From Hibiscus mutabilis (taxonomy: Eukaryota > Streptophyta > Magnoliopsida > Malvales > Malvaceae), in contig CM033725.1 in NCBI GenBank assembly GCA_019671005.1, forward strand, positions 31,213,338-31,277,337: a stretch of 64,000 bases of DNA, in the 5' to 3' direction. The notes below the pieces were generated by a model. The model saw nothing but the letters and a program-made list of their open reading frames with translations, had not been told where the DNA came from and made no database searches. Made by a program: the position numbers and the translations under genes. Positions 10,960 to 21,137 of this stretch are shown here, one piece after another (position 1 is the stretch's first letter; every line of letters begins with the position of its first letter).

Positions 10960-10978
10960 GTCCCCAGCGGAGTCGCCA
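10960..10978 (-). other. Ogre primer-binding site, tRNA-Arg type
   Basis: On the minus strand the sequence TGGCGACTCCGCTGGGGAC follows the LTR end after a 2-base gap. Its complement ends in CCA and matches the 3' end expected of a plant tRNA-Arg, the primer known for Ogre elements. Confidence 0.9.
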
Positions 10979-11111
10979 TCTGTAGCGATGTCTTTTTTTT
11001 ATCGCTAAAAAGTGTGGATTTTCGATGTGTTTTTGGAAGGTGTTTATGATTTTTTGGATATAAAATATTTATTCCGTGGGGTTTTAAAAAATCACATTTT
11101 ATTTAAAGATT

Positions 11112-11121
11112 GGAGTCGCCA
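11112..11121 (-). other. Primer-site-like decamer inside Ogre LTR
   Basis: Minus-strand TGGCGACTCC equals the first ten bases of the true primer site located about 140 bp away. It could pair with the same tRNA-Arg 3' end. Confidence 0.6.
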
Positions 11122-11233
11122 CCGGCCACTTAGGTAGGCCGGACACCATAAAACCAGAGATTCAAAAAGATTGGGTTCGGGAGTCGGTTACGGATGAGGA
11201 AGGATTAGCACCCCCACACCGCCCAAAACTGGT

Positions 11234-11326
11234 ACTTTAATAATTACCGCTTTATTAATATTAGATTTTCCGGATTAAAGTGACGATTATTTTAAAATTT
11301 GGTCATAATTGCGAATTAATTTTAAG
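11234..11326. repeat. Inverted repeat arm 2 (Ogre LTR)
   Basis: Partner of 10829-10925. Reads AATAATTACCGC at its left edge and GGTCATAATTGCG near its right edge on the plus strand, the reverse complement of the leader arm. Confidence 0.75.
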
Positions 11327-11333
11327 GGCCCCG

Positions 11334-11400
11334 TTATCCGAAGGTAAACGCCCAACCACTATCACTACGCCTGATACTGGCCCCGTTTACGCTCGGATAA
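11334..11400. promoter_or_regulatory. Strong stem-loop in Ogre LTR R/U5
   Basis: TTATCCGA (11334-11341) pairs with TCGGATAA (11393-11400), and GTAAACG (11344-11350) with CGTTTAC (11384-11390), separated by a 2x2 internal loop; 15 paired bases close a 33-base loop. It lies directly next to inverted repeat arm 2, so the leader RNA could form a multi-branched structure. Confidence 0.7.
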
Positions 11401-12302
11401 AAGGGCACCGCATTAACAAGTTATAAATCATATGCAATCTTAGTGGCAAAAATATAAAACATGGCAAAATATTTAAATGTAATAAATATTGACATAACAG
11501 AATACTAATCTAACATAAATGATATTCTAGACTAAAACATGCATATATACATATTATTCTAAATAATAGATAAAAACGACTTTAACAAGTCAGAATAACA
11601 ATGCAGGAAAAATTACGTATATAGATAAACAAATATTTCAAAAAGACATACATGCTAGTAATAAAACATATTTCAACATATATGGAACAATATATTATAC
11701 ATAAAAGAAGACACACTAACACGTAACCTAAAAGCCAAGAAAACATACGTACAAAAATACAAGAACAATGCCGTTTACGAGTCAAATAGAACATAACATG
11801 CTTTAATACGAATAATCGGATAAAAAAACATGACTATTATAAGTTTAACACACATATACATATAAACATAAAATATGAATCATATACTAGGAACGTAAAA
11901 TAATAGAATATCAACATATACGATTATAATACGAACATGAATATTTACAAAGAATACATGACTGAAATGAAAGAAAAATAAAAGTCAGTGGCAGAAATTA
12001 AAGAACAATAATATGTAATTTAGGGACGAAATTGCGAAACAAACAAAACCTAAAAGGATCAAAACTGTAATTAGACCAAGGGGCAGACCCAAAATGAAAA
12101 GTTCAAAAACGCGGGGTGGCTAAAGGCGTAATTTTACCATTTGAAAACTGATTCGGTGAAATTTAGGGACTGGATTACAAGATTTTGAAATATCAGGGGG
12201 ACTGGGATTGTAATTATACCATGCGGCAAGACAAAAACGAAAATATTGAAAACGCGGTGGGATTAAGTGTGTAATTTACCCATTTAGCAAAATAATAATA
12301 CC

Positions 12303-12712
12303 TATATAAAGGCTATTTTTAGACCGAAACCAAATTTTCCCCACTTCGTTTCATTCTCTGATTTTCATAACTCATCCCCATTCTTATTTTCTCTCAACTG
12401 ATCTTATGAAACCCAGAATCCGGCGGCCGGCCGCCGTGTTCTTCGCCGCCGGCTACCGCTAACCGGTGCCGGCAAGCCTCCAAAACACACCAGAATAACC
12501 CCCTTTTCTTCCTCAACATGAATCCGTGGTTGGATTCAGAGGATACACTCTTATTTGCCCTAGATCTAGAAAATACGAAGCGAAAAAAATATTTTTTAAA
12601 CCAAAACGAAACTACAAGGGGTCTTCCCCTCCCTTTAGTTCACCATATCAGGCTTGTAGAAGCCGAAAGGCTTATCACTAAGGAAGGGAAGACCCACAAA
12701 CAGCGATGGTAA
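12303..12712 (+). promoter_or_regulatory. Antisense promoter-like block and small ORF in Ogre LTR
   Basis: On the plus strand, opposite to the element, CTATATAAAGGC (near 12303) is a good TATA box. It is followed by a pyrimidine-rich leader (CTTCGTTTCATTCTCTG), the 16-bp palindrome CGGCGGCCGGCCGCCG (12421-12436), and an ATG opening a 64-codon frame (12518-12712) rich in Glu and Lys with no known domain. The arrangement looks like a short Pol II promoter plus leader, but it may be chance. Its output would run antisense to Ogre. Confidence 0.35.
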
Positions 12713-13080
12713 GACGACTCTCCTTTTTTTTGTTTCTGTTTTCCTCTTTCGTATATGCATGCAAAAATAAAAAAAAAAAGAGAAACGAGTATTTACCACT
12801 GGACTTTTCTTTCAATTTCCTTGAATGTTTACAACTTTCAGTTTTTTTTGTATTACAAGATCTCTGTTACCACTCTTTTTTTTGTTACCTCTCTGTTATC
12901 TCGTTACAAAAGTCCTCGTTTCATATATATCATTGTCTTTGTTTTGGTGCAAGTTGCATCTTACTTTTTCAGATCTGAACTGACAATTTTTGCTTGTTGT
13001 CTTGGGCATGTTCTGAACACGGGGTTTGAATATCGGCGTGGTGGCGGTATGGGTGTTCTGCCAGTGGCCAGACGCGTTCT

Positions 13081-13353
13081 CGGCCGTTAGATCAGATCTG
13101 ATCTAACGGTCGAGATAGCTTGAAGAACGAACGGCCTGGATGAAGCCTCGATTTGATGAGATGGCTTCAGATCTCGCCACGTGGAGCTCCGCAGTCGAGG
13201 AGTCAGAACGCGTGGATCTTACGCGCGCGTGGGATATTAAAGCGTCCGCGCGTGGCACTCGAACGGTCCATACGTGTGGAACACGCGGCTGGCATATATT
13301 TTTGACTTCTTGGTTGTATCGTGGCCGTTGGATCAGTTCTTGATCCAACGGCC
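13081..13353. promoter_or_regulatory. GC-rich U3 block: perfect palindrome, hairpin, G-box
   Basis: A 26-bp perfect palindrome at 13084-13109 (arms CCGTTAGATCAGA) and a 13-bp inverted repeat with a 5-base loop at 13323-13353 (arms GGCCGTTGGATCA) flank a stretch with CCACGTGG (13177-13184, a G-box) and several ACGCG/CGCGTGG motifs. G-box and CGCG motifs are known plant transcription-factor sites. The block stands out from its AT-rich surroundings. Confidence 0.6.
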
Positions 13354-13821
13354 CACAGTTACCTGCACACCATAATTGTAATTAGATAAGATTTGGGTTT
13401 GGGCCAACCGGGCCTTTTAATTTGTTTGTAATTGGACTTGGACTTCATTTTTATTTGGGTTTAATATATTTAATTTTTTGATTTCATTTTATCAGCCCAA
13501 TTATGTTAATAATAATATAATTAGTATTATAATAGCTATACACATACATAGGAAAACGTATACTTATATTATATAAACATTAATTAATATAACATTCTAG
13601 CATACGTACGTATAATCATACATATAATTAACATAACATCTATATATTAATCAAATACGCTCATACTCTAGATACATACACGATACACATACATCATTAA
13701 TACGTATACATACATAGCTTATAATATACATGCATACACTACCTTATATTTATATTATTAACATTCATATATAATAAATATACATGCAATATGTATTTAC
13801 AAATGAAAATGAGTGATTACA

Positions 13822-14516
13822 CTTGGTTGGCAATGTTTAATGCCATGATATCTAAATGCTATGTGAATGGATTAGGCATGACTTGTTGAATATGGAGAAT
13901 GGAACTTGGTTACATGATCTAGTTATATTTGAATGTGCTTAACAATGGGATACTATGTGCTTAACTCTTGAATGCTCTATTTGAATTGATCACTTGTCGA
14001 TTAAGTTGCATCTAGTGCAAATAATTAAAGTTATGATAAGTTAGTCATGATTTCTAGATTATGTTAAGCTTGCTTGAAGGCATGTTGATGGTGATATGAT
14101 TCGAATGAATACATTGGTGACCATGTCTAGTAACCAACATTATATGTAACCTTGTCTTGAATGTAAAATGCTAAAAGATTATGCTTAGTTAACTTGACAT
14201 GAATATGACATTGAAACCATGTTTGACATTGTCTTGAAATGGATCAAAGCTGCGCATACTTGAATAAACATGAAATGAATTTGAGTCTTGCCTTGAGTGT
14301 ATTCGGTTGCCTACATGTACAAGGGACTATGTCTATATTTTGTAAGCCATAATGTTTGTAAAGCTTGATCAAGATGATTTCTTGGCTTTCTTGTTAGGCA
14401 AGTAACTCATCTAATAGGATGAGTTCAAAAGTTTTAAATGGCTTGAATTTTTCCGTGCTTGCTTGTTTTCACACTCTTTGGTCGGGTTACTCCTAAACCG
14501 GGTGAGGGGTGTTATA
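13822..14516 (+). repeat. T2 5' LTR, 3' part only
   Basis: Starts where homology to 21037 of the T2 3' LTR begins (CTTGGTTGGCAATG) and ends GGGGTGTTATA, a decayed TGTTACA terminus. The upstream part, about 3 kb, lies beyond the Ogre insertion and outside the window. No gene. Confidence 0.87.
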
Positions 14517-14520
14517 GAAG

Positions 14521-14532
14521 TGGTATCAGAGC
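14521..14532 (+). other. T2 primer-binding site, tRNA-Met
   Basis: TGGTATCAGAGC, complementary to the 3' end of plant initiator tRNA-Met, four bases after the LTR end. Confidence 0.92.
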
Positions 14533-14660
14533 TAAAGGTTTAGCCGATTCTCAGACTAAATCGGGCCAATAGGATTAAATTGTGCCACCTAGGAGTTGTA
14601 TTTCAAGTATGCTTGTGTTCTTACTTAAACTGAACCCTTCTTGTTCAATTTGAACTAGAA

Positions 14661-15915
14661 ATGTCTGAAACGAAACTTGGCCGGGACGATGAAAGTCCTA
14701 AAGGCTCCTCGAATGAAGGAGACAGTGTGAGGATGGAATAGAATCCTTGAGATCAGATTGAACCTCGAGAACAAGCTTAACCTCAGCAGGAAGCCCCTGC
14801 TATTCATCTTGTTCAAAGAGAATGTCTCCTTAGCATGAAGGAGATGTTCGATCATCTTGTAACCACTCTAAAATGAGACCATCCTATTGATCCTCTTGCT
14901 GCTGTGCCAAACAGAGCTCGAATCGACAAGCTGGCTCAACACCGGGCTTATACCTTCGCCAGTACTAATGAAGCCAATCCTGAAGTAGCCAAGTACTGGC
15001 TAAAGGCTACTACTCGAATACTCACCAAACAACTTTCGTGTTTTGATGAACACGAACTTGAATGTGCCATAGCTCTCTTGGCAGATGAAGCCTTAAGTTG
15101 GTGGAAAACCAAACCTTAACTGCCCCTACTGACACCGTTACATGGAAATTCTTTCTTGAGGAATTTAAGAAGAAGTATATCAACGAGCAATACCTAGCGG
15201 AGCGTTAGAAGCGTTTCTTGTACTTGAAGCAAGGTGGCAGACCCATTGAGCAATACGTGAGTGATTTCTGCAAGTAGGCTCGAAGTATATAAAGACTGAT
15301 GCAGACAAGTGTAGAATGTTCATCAATGATCTCAACCACGAACTAAGTCCCATCTTTACGGCTCTAGGGATTATAGATTTCCAAAATCTAGTTAATCGAG
15401 CCATTGCAACCGAGGCAAAGATGAAAGCTTTGGAGAATCAAAAGGATGGTAGTCACCGAAATGATAAGAGATCCAAGCATGATGACAAGCCTCATTGCTA
15501 GTCTAAGAAAGCTAAGTATCACAAAGAAAGCTCTTCAACCTTCACTCCTACTCAGAAGAGTAATTACATACCGAGACCTCAATCGATATCCAAGCCCTCA
15601 GCCCCAGTTATCTCTGTTAATAGCACGGGGAATCCTGGAAAAGTTACTCAAGTCCCTACTTGCAAGTTCTGCCAAAAGCTACACTCGAGCCAGTGCAGAA
15701 CTCAATCCAACTTGTGTTACTTGTATGGAGGCTCAGATCACTACATCAAGGATTGTCCCCAAAATCCTAACAAGCTCCCGACTCGAGCTCCGGTAAATGC
15801 TAGTGTCGCACCTTCCAATCGTAGCAAAGGCCCGAGACAAGCTCAATCGAGAAATCAAGGCAAGGGTAGAGGTCAGCAATCAGCTTCTACACTTGAGGAG
15901 TCCCGAGCCCCAGCT
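14661..15915 (+). pseudogene. T2 gag
   Basis: Starts at an ATG giving MSETKLGRDDESP, the same opening as in T3 and T5. The capsid region includes KLAQHRAYTF, LTKQLSCFDEHELECAIALLADEALSWW and FLEEFKKKY, the usual retrotransposon gag fold. A CCHC knuckle follows near 15710, but its second Cys is Tyr (CYLYGGSDHYIKDC), so zinc binding should be lost. A basic tail (SRNQGKGRGQQ) leads into protease. Several stops and frameshifts (for example at 14740, 15117 and 15500) break the frame. Confidence 0.88.
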
Positions 15916-17640
15916 CGAATCTATCACATTCGGGGAAAAGAAGACGAAGAGTCTTCCGATGTCATCGCATGTATTAAATTCAAGTCCTGCTTATTCTTCA
16001 ATTGATTCAGTGTCTACCCATTCTTTTGTTTGCTTATCCTTGATTGCTAAATTGAAATTGAAACCTAAAATTGTTGATAAAGGCCTTGTAGTTTCGAACC
16101 CTATAGGGGGAATCGCGTCCATTAACTTCCTTTGCAAGGAATGTCCCATAATTATTCAAAATATACCTTTTCCTATTAATCTATATGTCTTGTCATCTTG
16201 TGAATTCGATCTAGTAGTGGGACTAGATTGGTTAGGGAAACACCAAGCCTAGGTAGATTGTCAAAATCATAGACTTTATCTCCGAGGCCTAGGAAAGGAA
16301 TCCATCATTCTTATTGATAAGAAACCTACATCCATCTTTGCTGCTATTATTAAACGAGATGAATACGATTTTGGATTGTCAACTATCCCTGTTGTATCTA
16401 AATTCATTGATGTTTTTCTCGAGGAACTCTATGGTCTCCCTCCAACCAGAGAAGTATAGTTCGGGATTGATGTCCAGCCTGGAACGAATCTAGTGTCCAT
16501 TATGCCCTATCGGATAGCACCAATTGAGTTGAAAGAACTCCAAAAGCAACTTTAAGAGCTACAAACAAGGGTTTCATTCGGCCTAGCTCATCTTCTTAGG
16601 GTGCTCCTATCTTGTTTGTGAAGAAGAAAGATGACACGATGAGACTTTGTACTGATTATCGACAATTGAACCAACTCACAATCAAGAATCGATATCCTTT
16701 GCCAAGGATTGAAGATCTATTTGACCAACTTAAAGATGTTGTAGTGTTTTCAAAGATCGATCTTCGATCTGAATATTACCAAATGAGGGAGAAAGAAGAA
16801 GACGTACCCAAGATAGGCTTTTGAACTCGATATGGTCACTATGAATTCCTCGTAATGCCATTCGGGTTAACCAATGCCCCAGTTGCATTCATGGACCTCA
16901 TGAATCGAGTATTCAAGCCCTATTATGATAAATTCATGGTAGTATTCATAGACGATATCTTGGTCTATTCTCGAAACAAGGAAGAACATGTTGAACATCT
17001 TCGAATTGTTTTACAAACTCTCTGAGAATGTCAGCTATTTGCAATGTTCTCCAAGTGTTAATTCTGGTTATCAGATGTTTCATTTCTCGGACATATCATC
17101 TCAGCAGAAGGGATCAAAGTAGACCCAAAGAAGATTCAATCTATCATGGATTGGAGACCTCCGAGGAATGTAGGAGAGGTCAGAAGCTTTCTTGGTTTAG
17201 CAGGGTATTATCAACGATTCGTCAAAGGAATTTCAACCTTAGCCACACCCTTGACCAAGATCCTTCGAAAGGATGAACCATTCGAATGGTCAAAGACACA
17301 ACAAAGAAGTTTTGACTCGCTTAAGCAAGCCTTGACCCATGCCCCGGTCCTTATACAACTATAATCGGGAAAAAAGTTCACTGTGTATAGTGATGCATCA
17401 CATTCGGGACTAGGATGTGTCTTGATGCAAGGAGGCAACGTTATAGCATATGCATCACATCAATTGAAGCCTCACGAGTCAAACTACCCTACACACGATC
17501 TAGAATTGGCTGCTATTGTGTTTGCTCTCAAAATATGGAGGCACTACTTGTACCGTGAGAAGTGTTACCTATACACTAATCACAAAAGCCTCAAATACCT
17601 CTTGACTCAGAAGGATTTGAACTTGAGACAAAGAAGGTTT
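15916..17640 (+). pseudogene. T2 pol: protease, RT and RNase H
   Basis: Protease begins at IYHIRGKEDEESSDV; its active site reads IDSVSTHSF where relatives have FD-x-GSTHSF, so the Gly is gone. RT motifs are VKKKDDTMRLCTDYRQLN, FSKIDLRSEYYQM, LVMPFGLTNAP and FIDDILVYSRNKEEH; both catalytic motifs keep their Asp residues. The connection (FLGLAGYYQRFVKGIS) and RNase H (YSDASHSGLGCVLMQGG, AYASHQLKPHE, TNHKSLKYLLTQ) follow. Stops occur at 16252, 16440, 16555, 16824, 17025 and 17364. After the RNase H QRR motif nearly all of integrase is missing. Confidence 0.88.
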
Positions 17641-17985
17641 TCAGATTTGGAAGAAAAGGAAAGCTTAGTCCCCGATTTAATGGACCATTCAAAATCATTG
17701 AAAGGATTGGTCCAGTGGCTTATCGATTGGCACTCCCTAGTGAATTTGATAAGATCCACAATGTTTTCCATGTTTAGAAAATATCGATCTGATCCATTCC
17801 ATGTTCTAGAGCCTGCAGAAGTTGAATTGAATCCTGACCTATCATATGAAGATGAGCTAATACGAATACTTGACAAAGAAGTTAGAAGACATCAAAACAA
17901 GAATGTTCCCTTGGTGAAAGTATTATGGAGGAATCACAAAAAGGAAGAAGCAACTTGGGAACATGAGGCTATGATGAGAGATTAA
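17383..17985 (+). CDS. T2 deletion-fusion ORF: RNase H joined to chromodomain
   Basis: A 200-codon open frame made by a deletion. Residues 1-83 are RNase H, ending in LNLRQRRF. The next 46 or so residues read the C-terminal integrase DNA out of frame. From RKYRSDPFHVLEP onward the frame is back to normal and gives a chromodomain (YEDELIRILDKEV, VPLVKVLWRNHKKEEATWE). In T5 the same landmarks are about 1.3 kb apart (58157 to 59455), and both sites carry an AAGAA-GT-like sequence, so illegitimate recombination at microhomology is likely. A second small deletion near 17775 restores the phase. The ORF is a fossil; no function is claimed. Confidence 0.8.
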   Translation: MYSDASHSGLGCVLMQGGNVIAYASHQLKPHESNYPTHDLELAAIVFALKIWRHYLYREKCYLYTNHKSLKYLLTQKDLNLRQRRFSDLEEKESLVPDLMDHSKSLKGLVQWLIDWHSLVNLIRSTMFSMFRKYRSDPFHVLEPAEVELNPDLSYEDELIRILDKEVRRHQNKNVPLVKVLWRNHKKEEATWEHEAMMRD

Positions 17986-18031
17986 TATCCTCACTTTTTT
18001 AACTCAGGTAAATTCGAGGGTGAATTTATTT

Positions 18032-18045
18032 TGAGGGGGGAGAAT
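18032..18045 (+). other. T2 polypurine tract
   Basis: TGAGGGGGGAGAAT immediately before the LTR start TGTAATACC; primes plus-strand DNA in LTR elements. Confidence 0.85.
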
Positions 18046-21000
18046 TGTAATACCCCAAATCATGGCCTAGTAACATGTCACAAACTAATTAGAACTTAAT
18101 TGTACAAACAATCTACAAATTAGAAGAATTGATTAAATCTAGTGACCAAATTAAATGGATTTGATAACTAAATAATCGAATCATGAAGGATCAAACAGTA
18201 ACAATGTTTAAATGTTGTTTTGCATGCAACTAGAATGTGTAACTAAGGATTTATGAAGTAATTAGACCTTGAATTTCCAATTGGAGGCATTCGGTCAAGC
18301 CAAGGAATAACAACATGGATAGATGTCCATTTTCCTATCATCTTCTCCACTCAGCCTTTCCCCTTCCTTGGCCGAAACCCTCTCAACCCTTTAGGGAAAG
18401 AAAAGACACCATTGTAGAGATTGGAAGCTTGTATGTGATCCTATCTTTCATGTACTTGGATAGCTAGGAAGATTGTACGTGATTTCTAAGTCCTTCCTCC
18501 TTAGCCAACTTGTTCAAATGAATGATTGGTGATAGAAATTGAACTTTGATTCATATAATTGTATGTCAGATGTTATTCTTGATACTACCGTGAATTGTAG
18601 CTTGAATGTGGTTGAAATGCTATTGAAAATAGGATGAAATTATGCTTGACCGAATGATATATGTACATGAATGAAGCCATTGTTTGATTGATCATGTAAC
18701 TTGATAAGGTAATTCGAATTTATGAATTGGGACTTGAATTGAGTAAAAAGATTGCTGGAAATGTAGAAGCATGCTAAATTGAGATGTTAATCAATTGAAA
18801 ATCATGATTGGATAGTGAAAATTTAGCTTAAAGATGAAACTAGTCACATTTGATTGTTAAATGGATAACTAGGGATTGTTTTGAAAGAATTGATAAATTC
18901 TGGACTGTTTTGATAGAATTGAGGGCTGGAATTTATGAACTTAAAACAGGGGAAAGTCAATTTAAATGCTTGTTGGATTGAATTCTTGAATAATGATCAA
19001 TTGGACTATTTTAAGATGCTTGTTGTGATGTATGTGAAATAAGGACAAGAATTGAAACCATGAATGATCTAGGGACTGACTTGTATGAATTAGGGGCTGA
19101 AAATAGTGACTTAAAAATAGGGGAGGTTAGATTAAAAGTTTGTTAACATGAATTGTATGAGAAAATCACAAATTGGACTGTTTTGTAGAACATATAGAAG
19201 GGTGTGATTGCAAACAGTTTTAGTGGATTGTTTTGGCAAAAATTAGGACTGTAGGGGACTGTTTTGTATAACATTGTAAATACAGTTAAAATGGGACTGT
19301 TTTGGGCAGTTTAAGAGCAGGGCAAAACTGTTTTAATAAGATTGAAAAGATGAAATTGTTTTGCCATGTTTTACAATTGCTAAGTTAACATGAATGAAAA
19401 TGCTAAATAGAAATGCTTAAATTGTTTGATTGTTGGAAGTACAATGCTTGACTCTAGTTTCTTGTGAACTTGGATTGCTTGAAATGTATTGTTTGGTTGT
19501 TGATTTTGATCCCATTATATTTGATGTATGTTAGACAAGGAGTGGATCTTGTTGAAGAAGATAGAGTTGGGCAACCTAGTAACAAGCAAAAAGGGATTTG
19601 GATCAAGGATCAAAACTAGCTTGGAGTATTGTGAGTGTAGCTTTCACATAGGGTTAGGACTTAGGTCCTAGCCAAATATGCACAACTACTATTCTATTGA
19701 TACGTTTATGCTATGAAATGAATCTAAACTATGCTTGGAAATGAATTAAGGGAAGAATGGATTAAATGGAAACTTGGTAGTAAGATATGCTTGATATATG
19801 AGTTGGTAATGCAAATGGATCATGTAACAATGGATTGATCTTCTATGGTTCTTGTATTGACCTAATCAAAAGAATCAAATATGCTTAGACATAATATTGC
19901 TTGATGCTATGATAACTTGAAATGCAAACTTGCTTAAATTATAATGAATGCATGATATATTGAGATAAGGCTTGAATGGCCCAAGGACTATCTCGATCTT
20001 GATAGATAAACACTTGAAATGGATGCTTGAATAAGCTACTAACTTGCCATGACCTTGTTGTGAGTGCTTTCCTTGACTTGAAATCTCGAAGCTTACTTAA
20101 TTGACAAGTAATTCAAATAAAGCCTTGGTTGCTAGTTTGTCATAGGTAGGATGGAATGCCATAGAGTCTAGAGCTCATTGTGATTGGGTGGACTACGGTC
20201 CTAGGCCAAGGCCCTTATTTGGCGACAGTAGGAGGGTTCTGTGTTATGGTCACCGGTGACTGTAGGTGGAATTTGACCAGTTTCTTGTTTTGGCGACAAT
20301 TTGGTTGGTGACTCGATTACCTTGACATAACTATGTACCAAGGCCTAATCTAAAATGAATGAGCAAGAAAGAAATGCATGGCCTAAAGCTTGAATGATAC
20401 TTAACTTGATACCTTGAAATTGCTTGCTTACACGATACTTAAAAAGTGATCATACTCGAATTGATATGCTTAAACATGCCTCTTGTCTTGATATAATACT
20501 CGATCCAACTTGAAATGGAAACAACCTTCTTGTTAATTGTTGTTCGAATGGTATTGAAGCATGAATTAATGTATATTACTTGAAATTGAGGCCTAATAAT
20601 ATGTCCTTGTCCTTGTGATGATGTATATAAATGGTAATATCTATACATGACTACTTGACTCCCTACTTGTCTTGAAACACTTGAAACCTTATGTTAGACT
20701 TAACTTCACATGCTCAAACCTTAGCTAGGTTGTACATGATTTAAGACTACCTAAACTTGATAATTTGCTAGTAAATAGTTGCTACCTCACTAAGTACATT
20801 ATGTACTTATTACTCTTATTTCCTTACTTCCCAAACCACAGGTTTTAAGAGATCTTAAAGCTATCTTCCTTGAGCTTGAAGCAAGATACAAGCAGATCTA
20901 GAAGTATGATTTCAAATCTATTTCGTAACTCTCCTAGTTGGTGGCACCTAGATATGTACATAATTAAGCTAGATCATGCATTTTGTTCATTTTGAATTGT

Positions 21001-21137
21001 ATATATATATGGCCTTGACCTTTAGAAGCTTGTAAAGACTTGGTTGGCAATGTTTAATGCCATGATATCTAGATGCTATGTGAATGAATTAGGCATGACT
21101 TGTTGAATATGGAGAATGGAACTTGGTTACACGATCA
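18046..21137 (+). repeat. T2 3' LTR, interrupted by T3
   Basis: Begins TGTAATACCCCAAATC and runs 3092 bp to the T3 insertion. It has a CT-rich leader-like stretch (18340-18400), repeated GGACTGTTTT-type motifs (18900-19340), the shared block with GCCATAGAGTC and GGCGACAGTAGG (20150-20310) and TAAGTACAT-T-ATGTACTTA just before an acceptor-like CAG (20841). No gene. Adding the part seen in the 5' LTR, the full LTR would be about 3.7 kb. Confidence 0.9.

Larger units (their letters stand above)
1..13821 (-). mobile_element. Ogre/Tat-lineage Ty3/gypsy LTR retrotransposon (3' LTR beyond window)
   Basis: Reading on the minus strand from right to left: 5' LTR (10981-13821), tRNA-Arg primer site, long leader, extra ORF1 with a DUF7745-like region, gag, protease with a G-patch-like tail, a short intron-like gap, RT, RNase H, a second archaeal-type RNase H, integrase, then about 600 bp of non-coding 3' region. 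The extra ORF before gag, the second RNase H and the intron before RT are known marks of the Ogre/Tat lineage. No copy of the LTR is found at 1-612, so the 3' LTR lies outside. The right end abuts position 13822, inside the 5' LTR of Tekay element T2: the T2 3' LTR is continuous across the equivalent point near 21037. The Ogre is therefore the younger insertion. Every ORF has at least one stop or frameshift. Confidence 0.93.
10981..13821 (-). repeat. Ogre 5' LTR, 2841 bp
   Basis: Bounded by TGTA at 10981 and TACA at 13821 on the plus strand; the left edge sits 2 bp from the primer site and the right edge is the point where Tekay T2 LTR homology begins. In sense order: an AT-rich start (13540-13821), a GC-rich block with G-box and palindromes (13081-13353), a GC-rich palindrome (12421-12436), then the conserved Tat-type R/U5 region around 11110-11230 (GTCGCCACCGG, GGGAGTCGGTTACGGATGAG on the plus strand) with stem-loops. 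No gene is supported within it. Confidence 0.87.
13822..21137 (+). mobile_element. Tekay/Del chromovirus T2, decayed, ends interrupted
   Basis: Plus-strand element: 5' LTR remnant, tRNA-Met primer site, gag, protease, RT, RNase H, chromodomain, polypurine tract, 3' LTR. The chromodomain at the C-terminus and initiator tRNA-Met primer site place it in the chromoviruses, and the long TGTAATACC LTRs fit Tekay/Del. The 5' LTR is broken by the Ogre, the 3' LTR by Tekay T3. The 100 bp shared by both LTR parts (13821-13920 and 21037-21137) are about 96% alike by eye, so the element is not very old. Confidence 0.9.

Noticed and set aside
10960..10978. tRNA-like sequences at primer sites (also 14521, 34687, 37563, 51165)
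   Set aside because: Only the 12-19 base 3' end of a tRNA is matched, with no cloverleaf; these are primer-binding sites.
13540..13800. AT-rich TATA/ACATAC stretch as origin or matrix attachment site
   Set aside because: It is the first part of the Ogre LTR; nothing beyond AT-richness supports another role.
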